A DNA stretch of 64,000 nucleotides from Fluviicoccus sp. (GTDB taxonomy: Bacteria; Pseudomonadota; Gammaproteobacteria; Pseudomonadales; Moraxellaceae): contig NZ_JAUSMX010000018.1 of the NCBI RefSeq assembly GCF_030646115.1, forward strand, positions 1-64,000, read 5' to 3'. A model generated the notes under the pieces. The model ran no database searches and was not told where the DNA came from. It worked only from the letters and a program-made list of their open reading frames with translations. Position numbers and translations under genes: made by a program. Below, piece after piece: positions 46,000 to 54,300 of the stretch (position 1 is the stretch's first letter; every line of letters begins with the position of its first letter).

Positions 46000-46953
46000 A
46001 TGAGCCTCGCCCTGCACGAACAACTGCTGTACACCCCGCACCACCGCATCCGTGAACTGCTGGACAGCGGCGTGCCGGTGCATGTGCTGGTCAACCCGGT
46101 GGAATACCATGGACCGCACTTGTCGCTGGGCAACGACCGCATTCTCAGCGAACGGCTGGCGCGCAAGCTGCACGACCGGCTGAATGCGGAACGGGGCGAA
46201 AACCATCCCTTCCTGGTCGGCGGCGTGATCGATTTCGGCAGCGACCCGACGCCGGGTGACGGCTCGGTAGGCATCAACTACACACAACTGAGCCGTCTGG
46301 TGACGGGCGTGGCGGACGGCCTGATCGCGCTGGGTACGCGACGGGTCATTTTCCATACTTTTCACGGTTCACCGTTCCACTGTCATGCCATCCATCAGGG
46401 CATTGAGCGTTTGCGGCAGGCAGGCATTCCTTCGCTGTCGGTATTCGACCTGCTGCTGAACGCGGTAATCAACTACGACGAAGCGCAATTCGCGCCACTG
46501 GCGGACTGTTTCGACAATCCCGCCGATTACCTGACCGTGCGCGACCGCCTGCCCTTCGACCTGCACGCCGGATTCTTTGAAACCTCGGTGGCGCTGTATC
46601 TGGCCCCGGACACGGTATCCGACATTTACAAGACGCTGCCGCCCTGCCCCGACCTGGATGTGCCGCGCGCACTGAAGCCGGTGACGCAGTGGCTCGAGCG
46701 GTTCCCGGCGATGTCGCGGGAGATTGAACACACTTCGGTGGCGATGGCGTGGATGCAACTGAAGCCCTTCCCCGGTTACACCAGCTATCCGTCACTGGCC
46801 TCCGCCAAGGCGGGGGAACTATTCATAGAACGGGTGATGCTGCCGCTGTATGTGAAAGCGAGTCTGGACGTGTTGTGGGGCGGGGCGAAGACGCCGCCGG
46901 CGCAGTTTGCGTGGCTGAAGCCATTGGCGGCGTTGCTGGGGGGACGGGTCTGA
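46000..46953 (+). CDS. Creatininase-family protein
   Basis: A 317-residue member of the creatininase/MftE-type amidohydrolase family. Metal and catalytic segments are PVEYHGPHLSLGNDR, IFHTFHGSPFHCHAIH and LHAGFFETSVALY. The true substrate cannot be predicted; family members cleave creatinine, formamides or peptide-derived products. It follows the DUF962 gene closely with a weak ribosome-binding site. Confidence 0.85.
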   Translation: MSLALHEQLLYTPHHRIRELLDSGVPVHVLVNPVEYHGPHLSLGNDRILSERLARKLHDRLNAERGENHPFLVGGVIDFGSDPTPGDGSVGINYTQLSRLVTGVADGLIALGTRRVIFHTFHGSPFHCHAIHQGIERLRQAGIPSLSVFDLLLNAVINYDEAQFAPLADCFDNPADYLTVRDRLPFDLHAGFFETSVALYLAPDTVSDIYKTLPPCPDLDVPRALKPVTQWLERFPAMSREIEHTSVAMAWMQLKPFPGYTSYPSLASAKAGELFIERVMLPLYVKASLDVLWGGAKTPPAQFAWLKPLAALLGGRV

Positions 46954-46957
46954 AGTT

Positions 46958-47077
46958 CCCTCTCCCCTTGTGGGAGAGGGTTAGGGAGAGGGGTGCGGAA
47001 AGCGGCCCGGACACACCGGCAGCCCAAGCGCCACCGCCGTACCCCTCTCCCCGGCCCTCTCCCACAAGGGGAGAGGG
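46958..47077. repeat. 120-bp palindromic intergenic repeat
   Basis: Arms 46958-46994 and 47041-47077 are inverted repeats of 37 bases with three mismatches, separated by 46 bases. Each arm itself folds (CCCTCTCCC...GGGAGAGGG). This is a REP/MITE-like element of a sequence type widespread in GC-rich proteobacteria. It lies between the convergent creatininase and tautomerase genes and could act as a bidirectional transcription barrier. Confidence 0.82.
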
Positions 47078-47081
47078 AGAT

Positions 47082-47291
47082 TTACCCCTTCGCCGCCCTC
47101 TCCCTTATCACCGTCACGCTCTCCCCGCCAATCCCCCAGTTATCGGTGTTCACTTCATCAATCACCACCACCGTGGTGGCGGGATTCTTGTTCAGCACCC
47201 GTTGCAGCAGTTCCGTCACCCCGGCAATCAGCTCGGCCTTTTTCTCCGGTGTTGCGCCATCGGGCGTAATCTTGATGTTGACGTAAGGCAT
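47082..47291 (-). CDS. 4-oxalocrotonate tautomerase-family protein
   Basis: A 69-residue tautomerase with the catalytic Pro as first residue after Met (MPYVNIKI) and the conserved NWGIGGESVTV segment. The normal hexameric small 4-OT size. AGGAGT sits eight bases upstream. Substrate unknown; BenE lies upstream on the same strand, hinting at aromatic-compound metabolism. Confidence 0.93.
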   Translation of the reverse strand: MPYVNIKITPDGATPEKKAELIAGVTELLQRVLNKNPATTVVVIDEVNTDNWGIGGESVTVIRERAAKG

Positions 47292-47328
47292 GATGTAACT
47301 CCTGTTTACTTAACCCGCATGAGATTCT

Positions 47329-48498
47329 TCATTCACTCCGCCAGCGGCTGACCACCAGCGCCAATCCCCCCGCCAGCAAGCCCCAGAACGCCGAACCGAT
47401 ACCCGCCAGACTCACCCCGCTTGCCGTGACCAGAAAGGTGATCAGCGCCGGTTCACGCTCGCTTTCCCGCTCCAGCGCCGTCGCCAACCCGTTGCCGATG
47501 GTGCCCAGCAGGGCCAGTCCGGCCAGGGCCAGCACCAGTTCCTTGGGGAAGGCAGCGAATAACGCACTAACCGTGGCCCCAAAAATGCCGATCAGCAGGT
47601 AGAAAAACCCGGCCGATACCGCCGCCACATAACGCCGGGGCAATTCATGATGCGCCTCGCGCCCTAGCACGATCGCCGCCGTCACCGCCGCCAGATTGAT
47701 GGCGAAGGCCCCGAACGGCGCCAGCAGCAGCGTTGCCGCGCCGGTCCAGCCCACCACCGGCGACACCGGCGGATTGAAACCGGTGGCGCGGATGGCCGCC
47801 ACACCGGGCAGGTTCTGCGAGGCCATGGTTACCGCAAACAGCGGCACCGCCACGCCCACCAACGCATGCCAGGAAAACTCCGGCATCATGAACACCGGCC
47901 GCGCCAGCTCCAGATGGACGCTGCCCAAATGCAGCAAGCCTTGCGCCCCGGCCAGTGCGGTTCCCGCCGCCAGCGCGCCGATCACCGCATAGCGCGGTTT
48001 CCAGCGCCGCATCAGCAGGTACGCCGCAAACATCGGGAATACCAGCTCAAACCGGTGCGACATGGCGGCAAAGGCATTGATGCCGAACTGCAGCAAAATG
48101 CCCGCCAGCATGGCCGAGGCCATCGACAACGGAATGCGGTTCATCAACCGCTCAAAAATGCCGGTAAAACCCACCAGCAGAATCAGCAGCCCCGATACCA
48201 TGAACGCGCCGATCGCCTCCGGCAACGTGACGCCCTGACTGCTGATCAGCAGCGCCGCCCCCGCCGACGACCACGCCGTGCCGATGGGCGTGCGGTAGCG
48301 CAGCGACAGCCCGATGGACGTCACCGCCATGCCGACTCCCAGCGCCCACAACCACGACGCCGTTTGCGCCGCCGTGGCACCCAAGGCCTGTGCCGCCTGG
48401 AAAATCAGGATGCCGGAGGCGGTAAACCCCACCAGCACCGTCACGAACCCGGCCATCACGGCGGACAACGAGGCATCGCGGTACAAACGGACAGGCAT
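47329..48498 (-). CDS. benE: BenE-family benzoate/H+ symporter-like transporter
   Basis: A 389-residue membrane transporter with about twelve segments. The BenE pattern is clear (FTASGILIFQAAQALGA, RTPIGTAWSSAGAALL, TMASQNLPGVAAIRATG). The start is the ATG at 48498 after GGAG; an adjacent upstream TTG is less likely. No benzoate-degradation genes are near, so the substrate is open. Confidence 0.9.
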   Translation of the reverse strand: MPVRLYRDASLSAVMAGFVTVLVGFTASGILIFQAAQALGATAAQTASWLWALGVGMAVTSIGLSLRYRTPIGTAWSSAGAALLISSQGVTLPEAIGAFMVSGLLILLVGFTGIFERLMNRIPLSMASAMLAGILLQFGINAFAAMSHRFELVFPMFAAYLLMRRWKPRYAVIGALAAGTALAGAQGLLHLGSVHLELARPVFMMPEFSWHALVGVAVPLFAVTMASQNLPGVAAIRATGFNPPVSPVVGWTGAATLLLAPFGAFAINLAAVTAAIVLGREAHHELPRRYVAAVSAGFFYLLIGIFGATVSALFAAFPKELVLALAGLALLGTIGNGLATALERESEREPALITFLVTASGVSLAGIGSAFWGLLAGGLALVVSRWRSE

Positions 48499-48533
48499 CA
48501 AACGCTCCGGCAGGTTTCAGGGGAAACGCAGTA

Positions 48534-49142
48534 TCAACCTTTCAGGCCTTCGGCAGCCAGCGCTTCCTGCACCGCCGGGCGTGCGGCCACGCGCTGCTGG
48601 AAGCCGGCCAAAACCGGCCAAGCCGACAGGTCGATACCCACCATCCGCGTCCAGTTCAACACGGTGAACAGGTAGCCGTCAGCGACCGTGAACTGCTCGC
48701 CGAACAGATAGCTTTGCCCGTCCAGACGCGCACTAAGCAGGTCAAAACGCGCCGCCAGCATGGTCTTTACCTGTTCCTTCCACTCCGCCGGGGCGCTGGG
48801 ATTGAACAACGGCGAAAAGCTCTTGTGCAGTTCGGTGCTGATGTAGTTCAGCGTTTCCTGCATACGGTAGCGTTCCAGCGTCCCGGCAGCCGGAGCCAGC
48901 CCGGAAGCCGGAGCCTGGTCGGCAATGTACTGGACGATGGCCGGGCCTTCAGTCAGCAGGCTGCCGTCCGGCAACTGGATGGCGGGCACATAGCCTTTCG
49001 GGTTCACGACGCGAAAATCGCTGCCGTCGCTGAGCGTCTTGGCGCGCAGATCGACCTTCACCAGCTCCACCGGCAAACCGGCTTCGCGCAGGGCAATGTG
49101 GGGGGACAGCGAGCAGGCGCCGGGAGAGAAGTACAGTTTCAT
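48534..49142 (-). CDS. Glutathione S-transferase (beta-class type)
   Basis: A 202-residue GST. The N-terminal thioredoxin-like domain begins MKLYFSPGACSLSPHI with Cys10 at the beta-class active position, followed by VPAIQLPDG and the glutathione-binding LTEGPAIVQYI. The C-terminal helical domain includes FTVADGYLF. Divergent from the LysR gene at 49259. Confidence 0.94.
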   Translation of the reverse strand: MKLYFSPGACSLSPHIALREAGLPVELVKVDLRAKTLSDGSDFRVVNPKGYVPAIQLPDGSLLTEGPAIVQYIADQAPASGLAPAAGTLERYRMQETLNYISTELHKSFSPLFNPSAPAEWKEQVKTMLAARFDLLSARLDGQSYLFGEQFTVADGYLFTVLNWTRMVGIDLSAWPVLAGFQQRVAARPAVQEALAAEGLKG

Positions 49143-49258
49143 GATGTTTTTTCCTCATGGGTAGTCAGTGCGACATTCAGTGAGGCTAGCATAGTGATTT
49201 CAGTTATCGGGATAAATCCTTTATGATTTGATGATCCATTTCACAAACCGGGACAATC

Positions 49259-50248
49259 ATGGACCGCCTTGAAGCGATGCGCGTGTTTTGCACCGTCGTC
49301 GATACCGGCAGCTTCGCCGCCGCCGCCGAACGCCTGAACGTCTCCACCAGCGCCGTCTCGCGCTGGGTGGCGCAGCTGGAAAGCCATTTGCAGGCGCGAC
49401 TACTGAACCGCACCACCCGCCGCATCGGGCTGACGGAAAGCGGACAGGCCTATTACGAACGTTGCGCACAGTGGTTGCAGGAACTGGAAGCGATTGAATC
49501 GGCCGTGGGCGAGCAGTCGCTCAACCCGCAGGGCACCTTGCGCATCACCACCTCGGTGGGCTTTGCGCTGAACTACCTGTCCCCGGCGCTGGCGGAAGCG
49601 CGGCAACGTTTTCCGCAGTTGCAGTTTCATGTGTCGCTGTCCGGGCGGGTGGTGGATCTGGTGGAAGAAGGTTTCGACCTGGCGCTGCGCATTGGGCCGG
49701 TGGGCTCGCAGCATCTGGTGGCGCGCGAGATCGGGCAGACCACGCTGCTGCATGTGGCGTCGCCGGACTACCTGGCCGCCGCCCCGCCCTTGCAGGCTCC
49801 GGCGGATTTAGCTGCGCATGACTGCCTGCTGTACGAGCATGACACCGATCGCGGGCTGTGGCGCTTTACCGGGCCGGACGGGCAGTTGCATGAAGCGCGG
49901 GTGTCAGGGACGGTGCAGAGTGACAACTCGGAATTCCTGATGGAAATGGCGGCGCGGGGCCAAGGGGTGTTCAGCACGCCTTGCTATATTGCGCGGCCGC
50001 ATTTGGAGGCTGGCCGGGTGGTGCGGGTGCTGGCGGATTATGAAAGCGAGCGGCTGCCGATTTATGCGGTTTATCCGAACCGGAAGCATTTGTCGGCCAA
50101 GGTGCGGGCGTTTGTGGCTTTTTTTTCGGAGTGGATGCGGGAACGGGCTGCGAGGCAATGGCGAGAGGAAAACCGTGAAGAAATGACGGCGTATGGGCGG
50201 GCCGTGGATCGGGATGGAGTATTTAGTGACAGTGTGCGGAGCTTTTAA
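49259..50248 (+). CDS. LysR-family regulator divergent from GST
   Basis: A 329-residue LysR regulator of the CrgA/DsdC-like type with HTH FCTVVDTGSFAAAAERLNVSTSAVSRW and an effector domain. The C-terminus extends about 30 residues past the normal end (from ERAARQWREENREE). The 116-base intergenic region contains TTATCGGGATAA (49204-49215), a possible LysR half-site pair; control of the GST gene is likely. Confidence 0.9.
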   Translation: MDRLEAMRVFCTVVDTGSFAAAAERLNVSTSAVSRWVAQLESHLQARLLNRTTRRIGLTESGQAYYERCAQWLQELEAIESAVGEQSLNPQGTLRITTSVGFALNYLSPALAEARQRFPQLQFHVSLSGRVVDLVEEGFDLALRIGPVGSQHLVAREIGQTTLLHVASPDYLAAAPPLQAPADLAAHDCLLYEHDTDRGLWRFTGPDGQLHEARVSGTVQSDNSEFLMEMAARGQGVFSTPCYIARPHLEAGRVVRVLADYESERLPIYAVYPNRKHLSAKVRAFVAFFSEWMRERAARQWREENREEMTAYGRAVDRDGVFSDSVRSF

Positions 50249-50466
50249 TATGGCGCCATTTTTTGGCGCCTGTGAGCCGCACTCCGACATTGTTGTTCAT
50301 AGCGGTTTCTTTTCCTGTTCATTCTGGATGAACCGGGTCAGCTCCTTCCCGCTGGGCGTCTGAGGAATTCAAGGCAGGTGAATGACCGCCTCCTGAGGGC
50401 ATTGGCTGCGGCCGGCGAACGTGGCAAACTCCGGGAGGGAGCTCATCCCTATTCCAAGGAAAACAC

Positions 50467-51120
50467 ATGTCCATAAAACGGTTGTTACGCTTGGCCCTCC
50501 TCCCCCTGCTGATACACGCCTTCCCGGCAATGGCCGGTGAACCGTCCGCACCGGCCTCCCCCAGCCGAGACGAGATCCGCACGATGGTGCTGGCCCAGAT
50601 GCCGCCCGCTCCCGAGGGCTTTACCTGGAACATGTTCCACAACGCGGTGTTCCTGGAACCGAAGGGCTGGTTCATTCATGACCTGCAACGCCCGGCTCAA
50701 GGCCCCGTGATCGCCACCCATGCCATGAGCCCCAAGGACTTCAGCCTGCAACAGCAGTTCGAAACCGGGTTCACGGTGCAAGTTTTCTCGAACCTAATGA
50801 AATACGGCAAACCGTCCCCGAGCAAATCGGCAGCGATGATGCAGTGGGACATCACCAAGAGCCACGCAAAAGAGGACATTCGCTATTTCAGTCAGGCGGA
50901 CAAAGGCGATTTCAAGGTCAGCTGGCTGGAATACCGTGACGCACCACCGGGACTCAAGCCGATAATCGTGCGGCACTTTTATTTGGCGAATGACACGACC
51001 GACAACCTGAATGTTTTCATCTTTGAAAGCCCCGAATCCAGTTGGAACCAAGACTGGAAGACCTACGGAGAGGTCATTTTCAAGCGGCTCTCCGCGATTC
51101 CTGCTTATCCGAATGACTGA
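50467..51120 (+). CDS. Secreted protein of unknown function
   Basis: A 217-residue protein with a signal peptide (LALLPLLIHAFPAMAG). No family recognised. The mature part has a mixed alpha/beta look (FTWNMFHNAVFLEPKGWFIHD, WLEYRDAPPGLKPIIVRHFY). The 218 bases upstream hold only a GGCGCCA/TGGCGCC inverted repeat near the LysR stop. It is the last ordinary gene before the phoH-associated island. Confidence 0.6.
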   Translation: MSIKRLLRLALLPLLIHAFPAMAGEPSAPASPSRDEIRTMVLAQMPPAPEGFTWNMFHNAVFLEPKGWFIHDLQRPAQGPVIATHAMSPKDFSLQQQFETGFTVQVFSNLMKYGKPSPSKSAAMMQWDITKSHAKEDIRYFSQADKGDFKVSWLEYRDAPPGLKPIIVRHFYLANDTTDNLNVFIFESPESSWNQDWKTYGEVIFKRLSAIPAYPND

Positions 51121-51210
51121 TGGTACACCGGTAAAGGAGCGGGCGGCGGATGCCGGGACTTCCCGCCTCCGCTATAATCGGACAAGAATCCTATCACCGG
51201 TGCCATCATC

Positions 51211-51317
51211 AGCTTCAACAGCACCCTCACCACCATCCGCCAGCTTCACCTCAGCCCGCCGGACCCGCAGCGCCTCACCGCCCTCTGCGGCCCGTTGCAC
51301 TAACACCTGAAACTGAT
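51211..51317 (+). pseudogene. Truncated duplicate of the phoH 5' end
   Basis: 107 bases match 54668-54774, the beginning of phoH, at 100 of 107 positions without gaps. Similarity fades upstream but a GCTATA element (51171 versus 54625) is shared. In the phoH frame the copy reads STLTTIRQLHLSPPDPQRLT and then meets TAA at 51301, where the true gene has GAA. The TTG start of the intact gene is TTC here. It is a dead remnant marking the left boundary of the island. Confidence 0.85.
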
Positions 51318-51339
51318 GAGGCTTTATTTCGCTCAGGTT

Positions 51340-51708
51340 TTATTTCGCTCCCGGTTTTCTGCTGCGGTCCAAAATCGCGCGAGCATTTTCATCGCCATTT
51401 TGTAATTGTCCAGACACTGTCTGGACAATCTCTGGATAGCCCAGATAATACCGTCGAAAGAGATGAAAGTTAGATCGTGATGCGCCAGCGACACCGGATG
51501 CTTGCAGTTGCGCAGCTAAACGTTTGTAAAGACCTTCTCCATAAACGGCCCGATCCTGGCCGTTTTGCTCATACTCGAACAGGTAGGCCCCTATCAGCCA
51601 ATTGCGTAGCGTCAGGGCAACATTGACCTGCTTTTGGGCTTGTTGCTGGAAGTAGCGATTGGTTTCGGCGATGCTGGTGACCAGAGCCTTGAAGTCGTTG
51701 TGTGTCAT
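51340..51708 (-). pseudogene. Truncated DUF1016 (YhcG-like) N-terminal domain
   Basis: 122 residues matching the N-terminal DUF1016 domain (LTLRNWLIGAYLFEYEQNGQ, YGEGLYKRLAAQL, SNFHLFRRYYLGYPEIVQTVSGQ). Full-length proteins of about 340 residues continue into a nuclease-like domain that is absent here. The end abuts the truncated phoH copy, so the 3' part was probably lost when the island formed. The ribosome-binding site is weak. Confidence 0.75.
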
Positions 51709-51878
51709 GGATTTTATCTATCCGTTGGGGGTGAGTCAGGATTGCTTTGTGTGGCGCGCTAGGACAATGGAAACCCTGAGGGGTGATGCCCTACACCAAA
51801 ATCAGCGTAAGCATGTTAAGGAGACTCAGATGGCATTATTGTCACGCAGATACCGATAGTAATCGTACGGGACAACTT

Positions 51879-52976
51879 TTAGACAGACTCAAACAGGCCA
51901 TTTTCCGTTTCTTGCACAAGGATCATGAAATCGATATATAGGGAGACCACTTCGTCTTCCGCATTAACTCCCCAGAATGCGGGATATGCACCGTCACCAA
52001 AACCACTTGTGGATATGACGCAGTCGTCTTCACCTGTCATTGATAATAATTCTGGCTTACCGGAAAGGCACCATTTATTAAAGATCCGTCCTTTTTTGAT
52101 ACGGCTTAAACCCATGAGATTACCGACATCGAAAATGGCTAAATTGCCGGCATCTACGCCATAAACACCATTGCCACTTGGTGTATTAGCCGCATACCAT
52201 TTAACTGGTTGCTCGCTATCATTAAACCTTACTCGAATACCAGCCACTCGGTTATGAATTGTTACGGTTTCAACAGGATATTCCCCTGGGTTCACCTTTC
52301 TTTGCAGAGGCTCAAAGTCATAAATGTCATAGCCGAAATCTAAAATCCCAAGCACCCCTGAGCTGATTCGAAGCTTTCCGATCCGCTCTAGTTTTGCCAC
52401 TCCTTCATCTAAATTCGGAATCTTGATGTTACGTTCTGCTTGAAAAAGCGTGTTTTCATTGAATTCTATATGATCCTCCTTGTCCATGAAAGGAGCATCA
52501 GAGATACTTAAAGATAGGATGTCTGCATGTTTGTCAGTGTCAACAACAGGGCTCTTTGGAGGATGAAAAAGAGAAGATATTGCTGCTATTTTCCAACCTT
52601 TCTCTGTCTCATTTTCAAGATCATAGACGTGATATTTTGATGACTTAAGCGTCTCTTCGTAAATCTCTGTGAATACGCTGGCAACGTTGCCTTGAATTTC
52701 GCATTCTGTGATTTTTTCTATATTGGGGTTGAAATCAGCTTGCGAGCCAAATGAATTTCTAGATCCCGAACTACTCCCAGCAATAAAATTAGCCCTATCA
52801 ACATCTGCTATAAGATCTCCCCAATAGTCAAAATCCACATCATTGCCCATTTTTCTTTGGGCTTTTGACCATTGATCATACCAATGAGAAATAAACGCCT
52901 TGACCCTACCTTCAGGAGAATCAATCACATCACCGTATTTATCGTTTTTCTTGAAGAAATCAATGATTTTTTTCAT
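51879..52976 (-). CDS. Immunity-like protein: NTF2-like domain plus DUF4241
   Basis: A 365-residue cytoplasmic protein. Residues ~1-140 resemble NTF2-fold immunity proteins (VKAFISHWYDQWSKAQRKMG, GWKIAAISSLFHPP). Residues ~190-360 match DUF4241 (GVYGVDAGNLAIFDVGNL, GDGAYPAFWGVNAEDEVVSL). Both domains are typical of immunity proteins in polymorphic toxin systems. No toxin gene is near, so it is an orphan. Its ATG lies 23 bases after the attC site, as in a gene cassette. Codon use is AT-rich compared with the flanks. Confidence 0.72.
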   Translation of the reverse strand: MKKIIDFFKKNDKYGDVIDSPEGRVKAFISHWYDQWSKAQRKMGNDVDFDYWGDLIADVDRANFIAGSSSGSRNSFGSQADFNPNIEKITECEIQGNVASVFTEIYEETLKSSKYHVYDLENETEKGWKIAAISSLFHPPKSPVVDTDKHADILSLSISDAPFMDKEDHIEFNENTLFQAERNIKIPNLDEGVAKLERIGKLRISSGVLGILDFGYDIYDFEPLQRKVNPGEYPVETVTIHNRVAGIRVRFNDSEQPVKWYAANTPSGNGVYGVDAGNLAIFDVGNLMGLSRIKKGRIFNKWCLSGKPELLSMTGEDDCVISTSGFGDGAYPAFWGVNAEDEVVSLYIDFMILVQETENGLFESV

Positions 52977-52999
52977 GCTTAATTTCGATCTCCGGTTTC

Positions 53000-53122
53000 A
53001 CCTAACTACCCGTAAGGCGCAAGCACCCACCAACAAAATAAACAAAAACTCAGTAATCACTGAATTCAAAAATAACACAATAATTGGCTGGGTGCTTGTC
53101 GCACTTGACGCGCAAGTTAGGC
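53000..53122 (-). other. Integron attC recombination site
   Basis: Read on the minus strand, this 123-base element starts with R'' GCCTAAC and ends with R' GTTAGGT (RYYYAAC...GTTRRRY). The arms pair: GCCTAACT with AGTTAGGT, AAGTGCG with CGCCTT leaving one bulged base, then CAAGCACCCA with TGGGTGCTTG perfectly. The AT-rich centre is the loop. The stop codon of the Sel1 gene overlaps its first base, and the next gene starts 23 bases beyond its end, exactly the layout of integron gene cassettes. Confidence 0.82.
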
Positions 53123-54300
53123 TATTTATTAAATCCTGACAATGCAACCTTTGCTTGCTCATATCCTAACTCTGCTGCCTGCTTAAACCATTTAACAGCT
53201 TGAACTATATTTATGCTTCCACTTTTTCCTTCTTTATATATATTTCCTAAACTATACATTGCTTCTGGAGTCCCTTGCTCTGCTGACATCAAATAATAAC
53301 TAATGGCTTTTTTAATATCTTGCGAAACACCTAAACCATATTCATATTTATCAGCCAAGTTACACTGTGCGAATGCAAATCCTTGATCAGCCGCTTTTTG
53401 ATACCACGCTACAGCTTTAATATAGTCTTGCCGTACCCCTTTTCCATCCTGATATGCTAAACCAAGGCTATACTGCGCCGAATCTAACCCTTGCTTTGCC
53501 GCTAATTCATAGTACTCAAAAGCATTAGCAGCATTTTTTTCAACTCCCAAGCCTTGCGAATAGAAATAACCAAGTCTATTTTGCGCTATATCCAAACTAT
53601 TGGCCGCAGCAGAATACCATTTAAATGCCGTTACATAGTCTTGCTGAACACCATATCCTTTTTCATATAGAACACCTAAACAATATTGAGCCATTATTAC
53701 GTCTTTATCTGCTGCAAGTTCGTAATAATGTGCTGCTTGTTCATAGCTTTGATTAACTCCTAAACCATCTTCAAAACAACAACCCAACATATAATGAGCG
53801 TCTGAATTATCGCCTTTCGATGCATAATGAAATAACTCTACTGCTTTTAAATAATCTTGAGGTACTTCATCACCAAAAAAATACAAAACCCCTAAATGAA
53901 AAGCAGCTAAAAAACTACCTCTCTGGAAAGCCAACACCCACAACTCAATTGATTTTGTAAGATTTTTTTCAACCGAATGTCCTGTGTAACAGATAGTACC
54001 TAGCACAAATGGTGAGTTCTTATCACCTTCGGCTCGCTTGGCTTCTAAAAATTCAATACAATCATTTATATAGTCCTTACTATTTCTTTTGACAAAAGTA
54101 AGAAAGTTATTTTTATAACCATTATACTTAACTGGCCGTAATCCAGAGCCTCCTTCGTCCAAAAGTACGCAAAACACATCATCTCCAGTTAAGAAGCCAC
54201 TCACAATTGATGGAAACACTCCATAATTTGATAAAACTGCATCACCTTCCAAAACAGGAGATCCATCTTCATATAAAAAGTTATTTTCAGGTTTAAACAT
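53122..54300 (-). CDS. Sel1-repeat protein with novel N-terminal domain
   Basis: A 392-residue protein. Residues ~95-390 form about eight Sel1-like repeats (AQYCLGVLYEKGYGVQQDY, AQYSLGLAYQDGKGVRQDY), a protein-interaction scaffold. Residues 1-75 (FKPENNFLYEDGSPVLEGDA...) are not recognised. No signal peptide, so cytoplasmic. Sel1 proteins are frequent among immunity genes of toxin loci. The ATG at 54300 has GGTGG seven bases upstream. Its stop overlaps the attC site. Strongly AT-rich. Confidence 0.8.
   Translation of the reverse strand: MFKPENNFLYEDGSPVLEGDAVLSNYGVFPSIVSGFLTGDDVFCVLLDEGGSGLRPVKYNGYKNNFLTFVKRNSKDYINDCIEFLEAKRAEGDKNSPFVLGTICYTGHSVEKNLTKSIELWVLAFQRGSFLAAFHLGVLYFFGDEVPQDYLKAVELFHYASKGDNSDAHYMLGCCFEDGLGVNQSYEQAAHYYELAADKDVIMAQYCLGVLYEKGYGVQQDYVTAFKWYSAAANSLDIAQNRLGYFYSQGLGVEKNAANAFEYYELAAKQGLDSAQYSLGLAYQDGKGVRQDYIKAVAWYQKAADQGFAFAQCNLADKYEYGLGVSQDIKKAISYYLMSAEQGTPEAMYSLGNIYKEGKSGSINIVQAVKWFKQAAELGYEQAKVALSGFNK

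Noticed and set aside
45369-46277. N-terminal extension of the Crp-like gene by about 300 codons
   Set aside because: The extension is antisense to the DUF962 and creatininase genes; the regulator has normal length from 45368.
50252-50270. GGCGCCA-TTTTT-TGGCGCC as a terminator after the LysR gene
   Set aside because: The T-run is in the loop and no U-tract follows the stem on either strand.
51709-51878. A second attC after the DUF4241 gene
   Set aside because: No RYYYAAC/GTTRRRY pair with complementary arms is present; the nearest CCTTAAC breaks the consensus.
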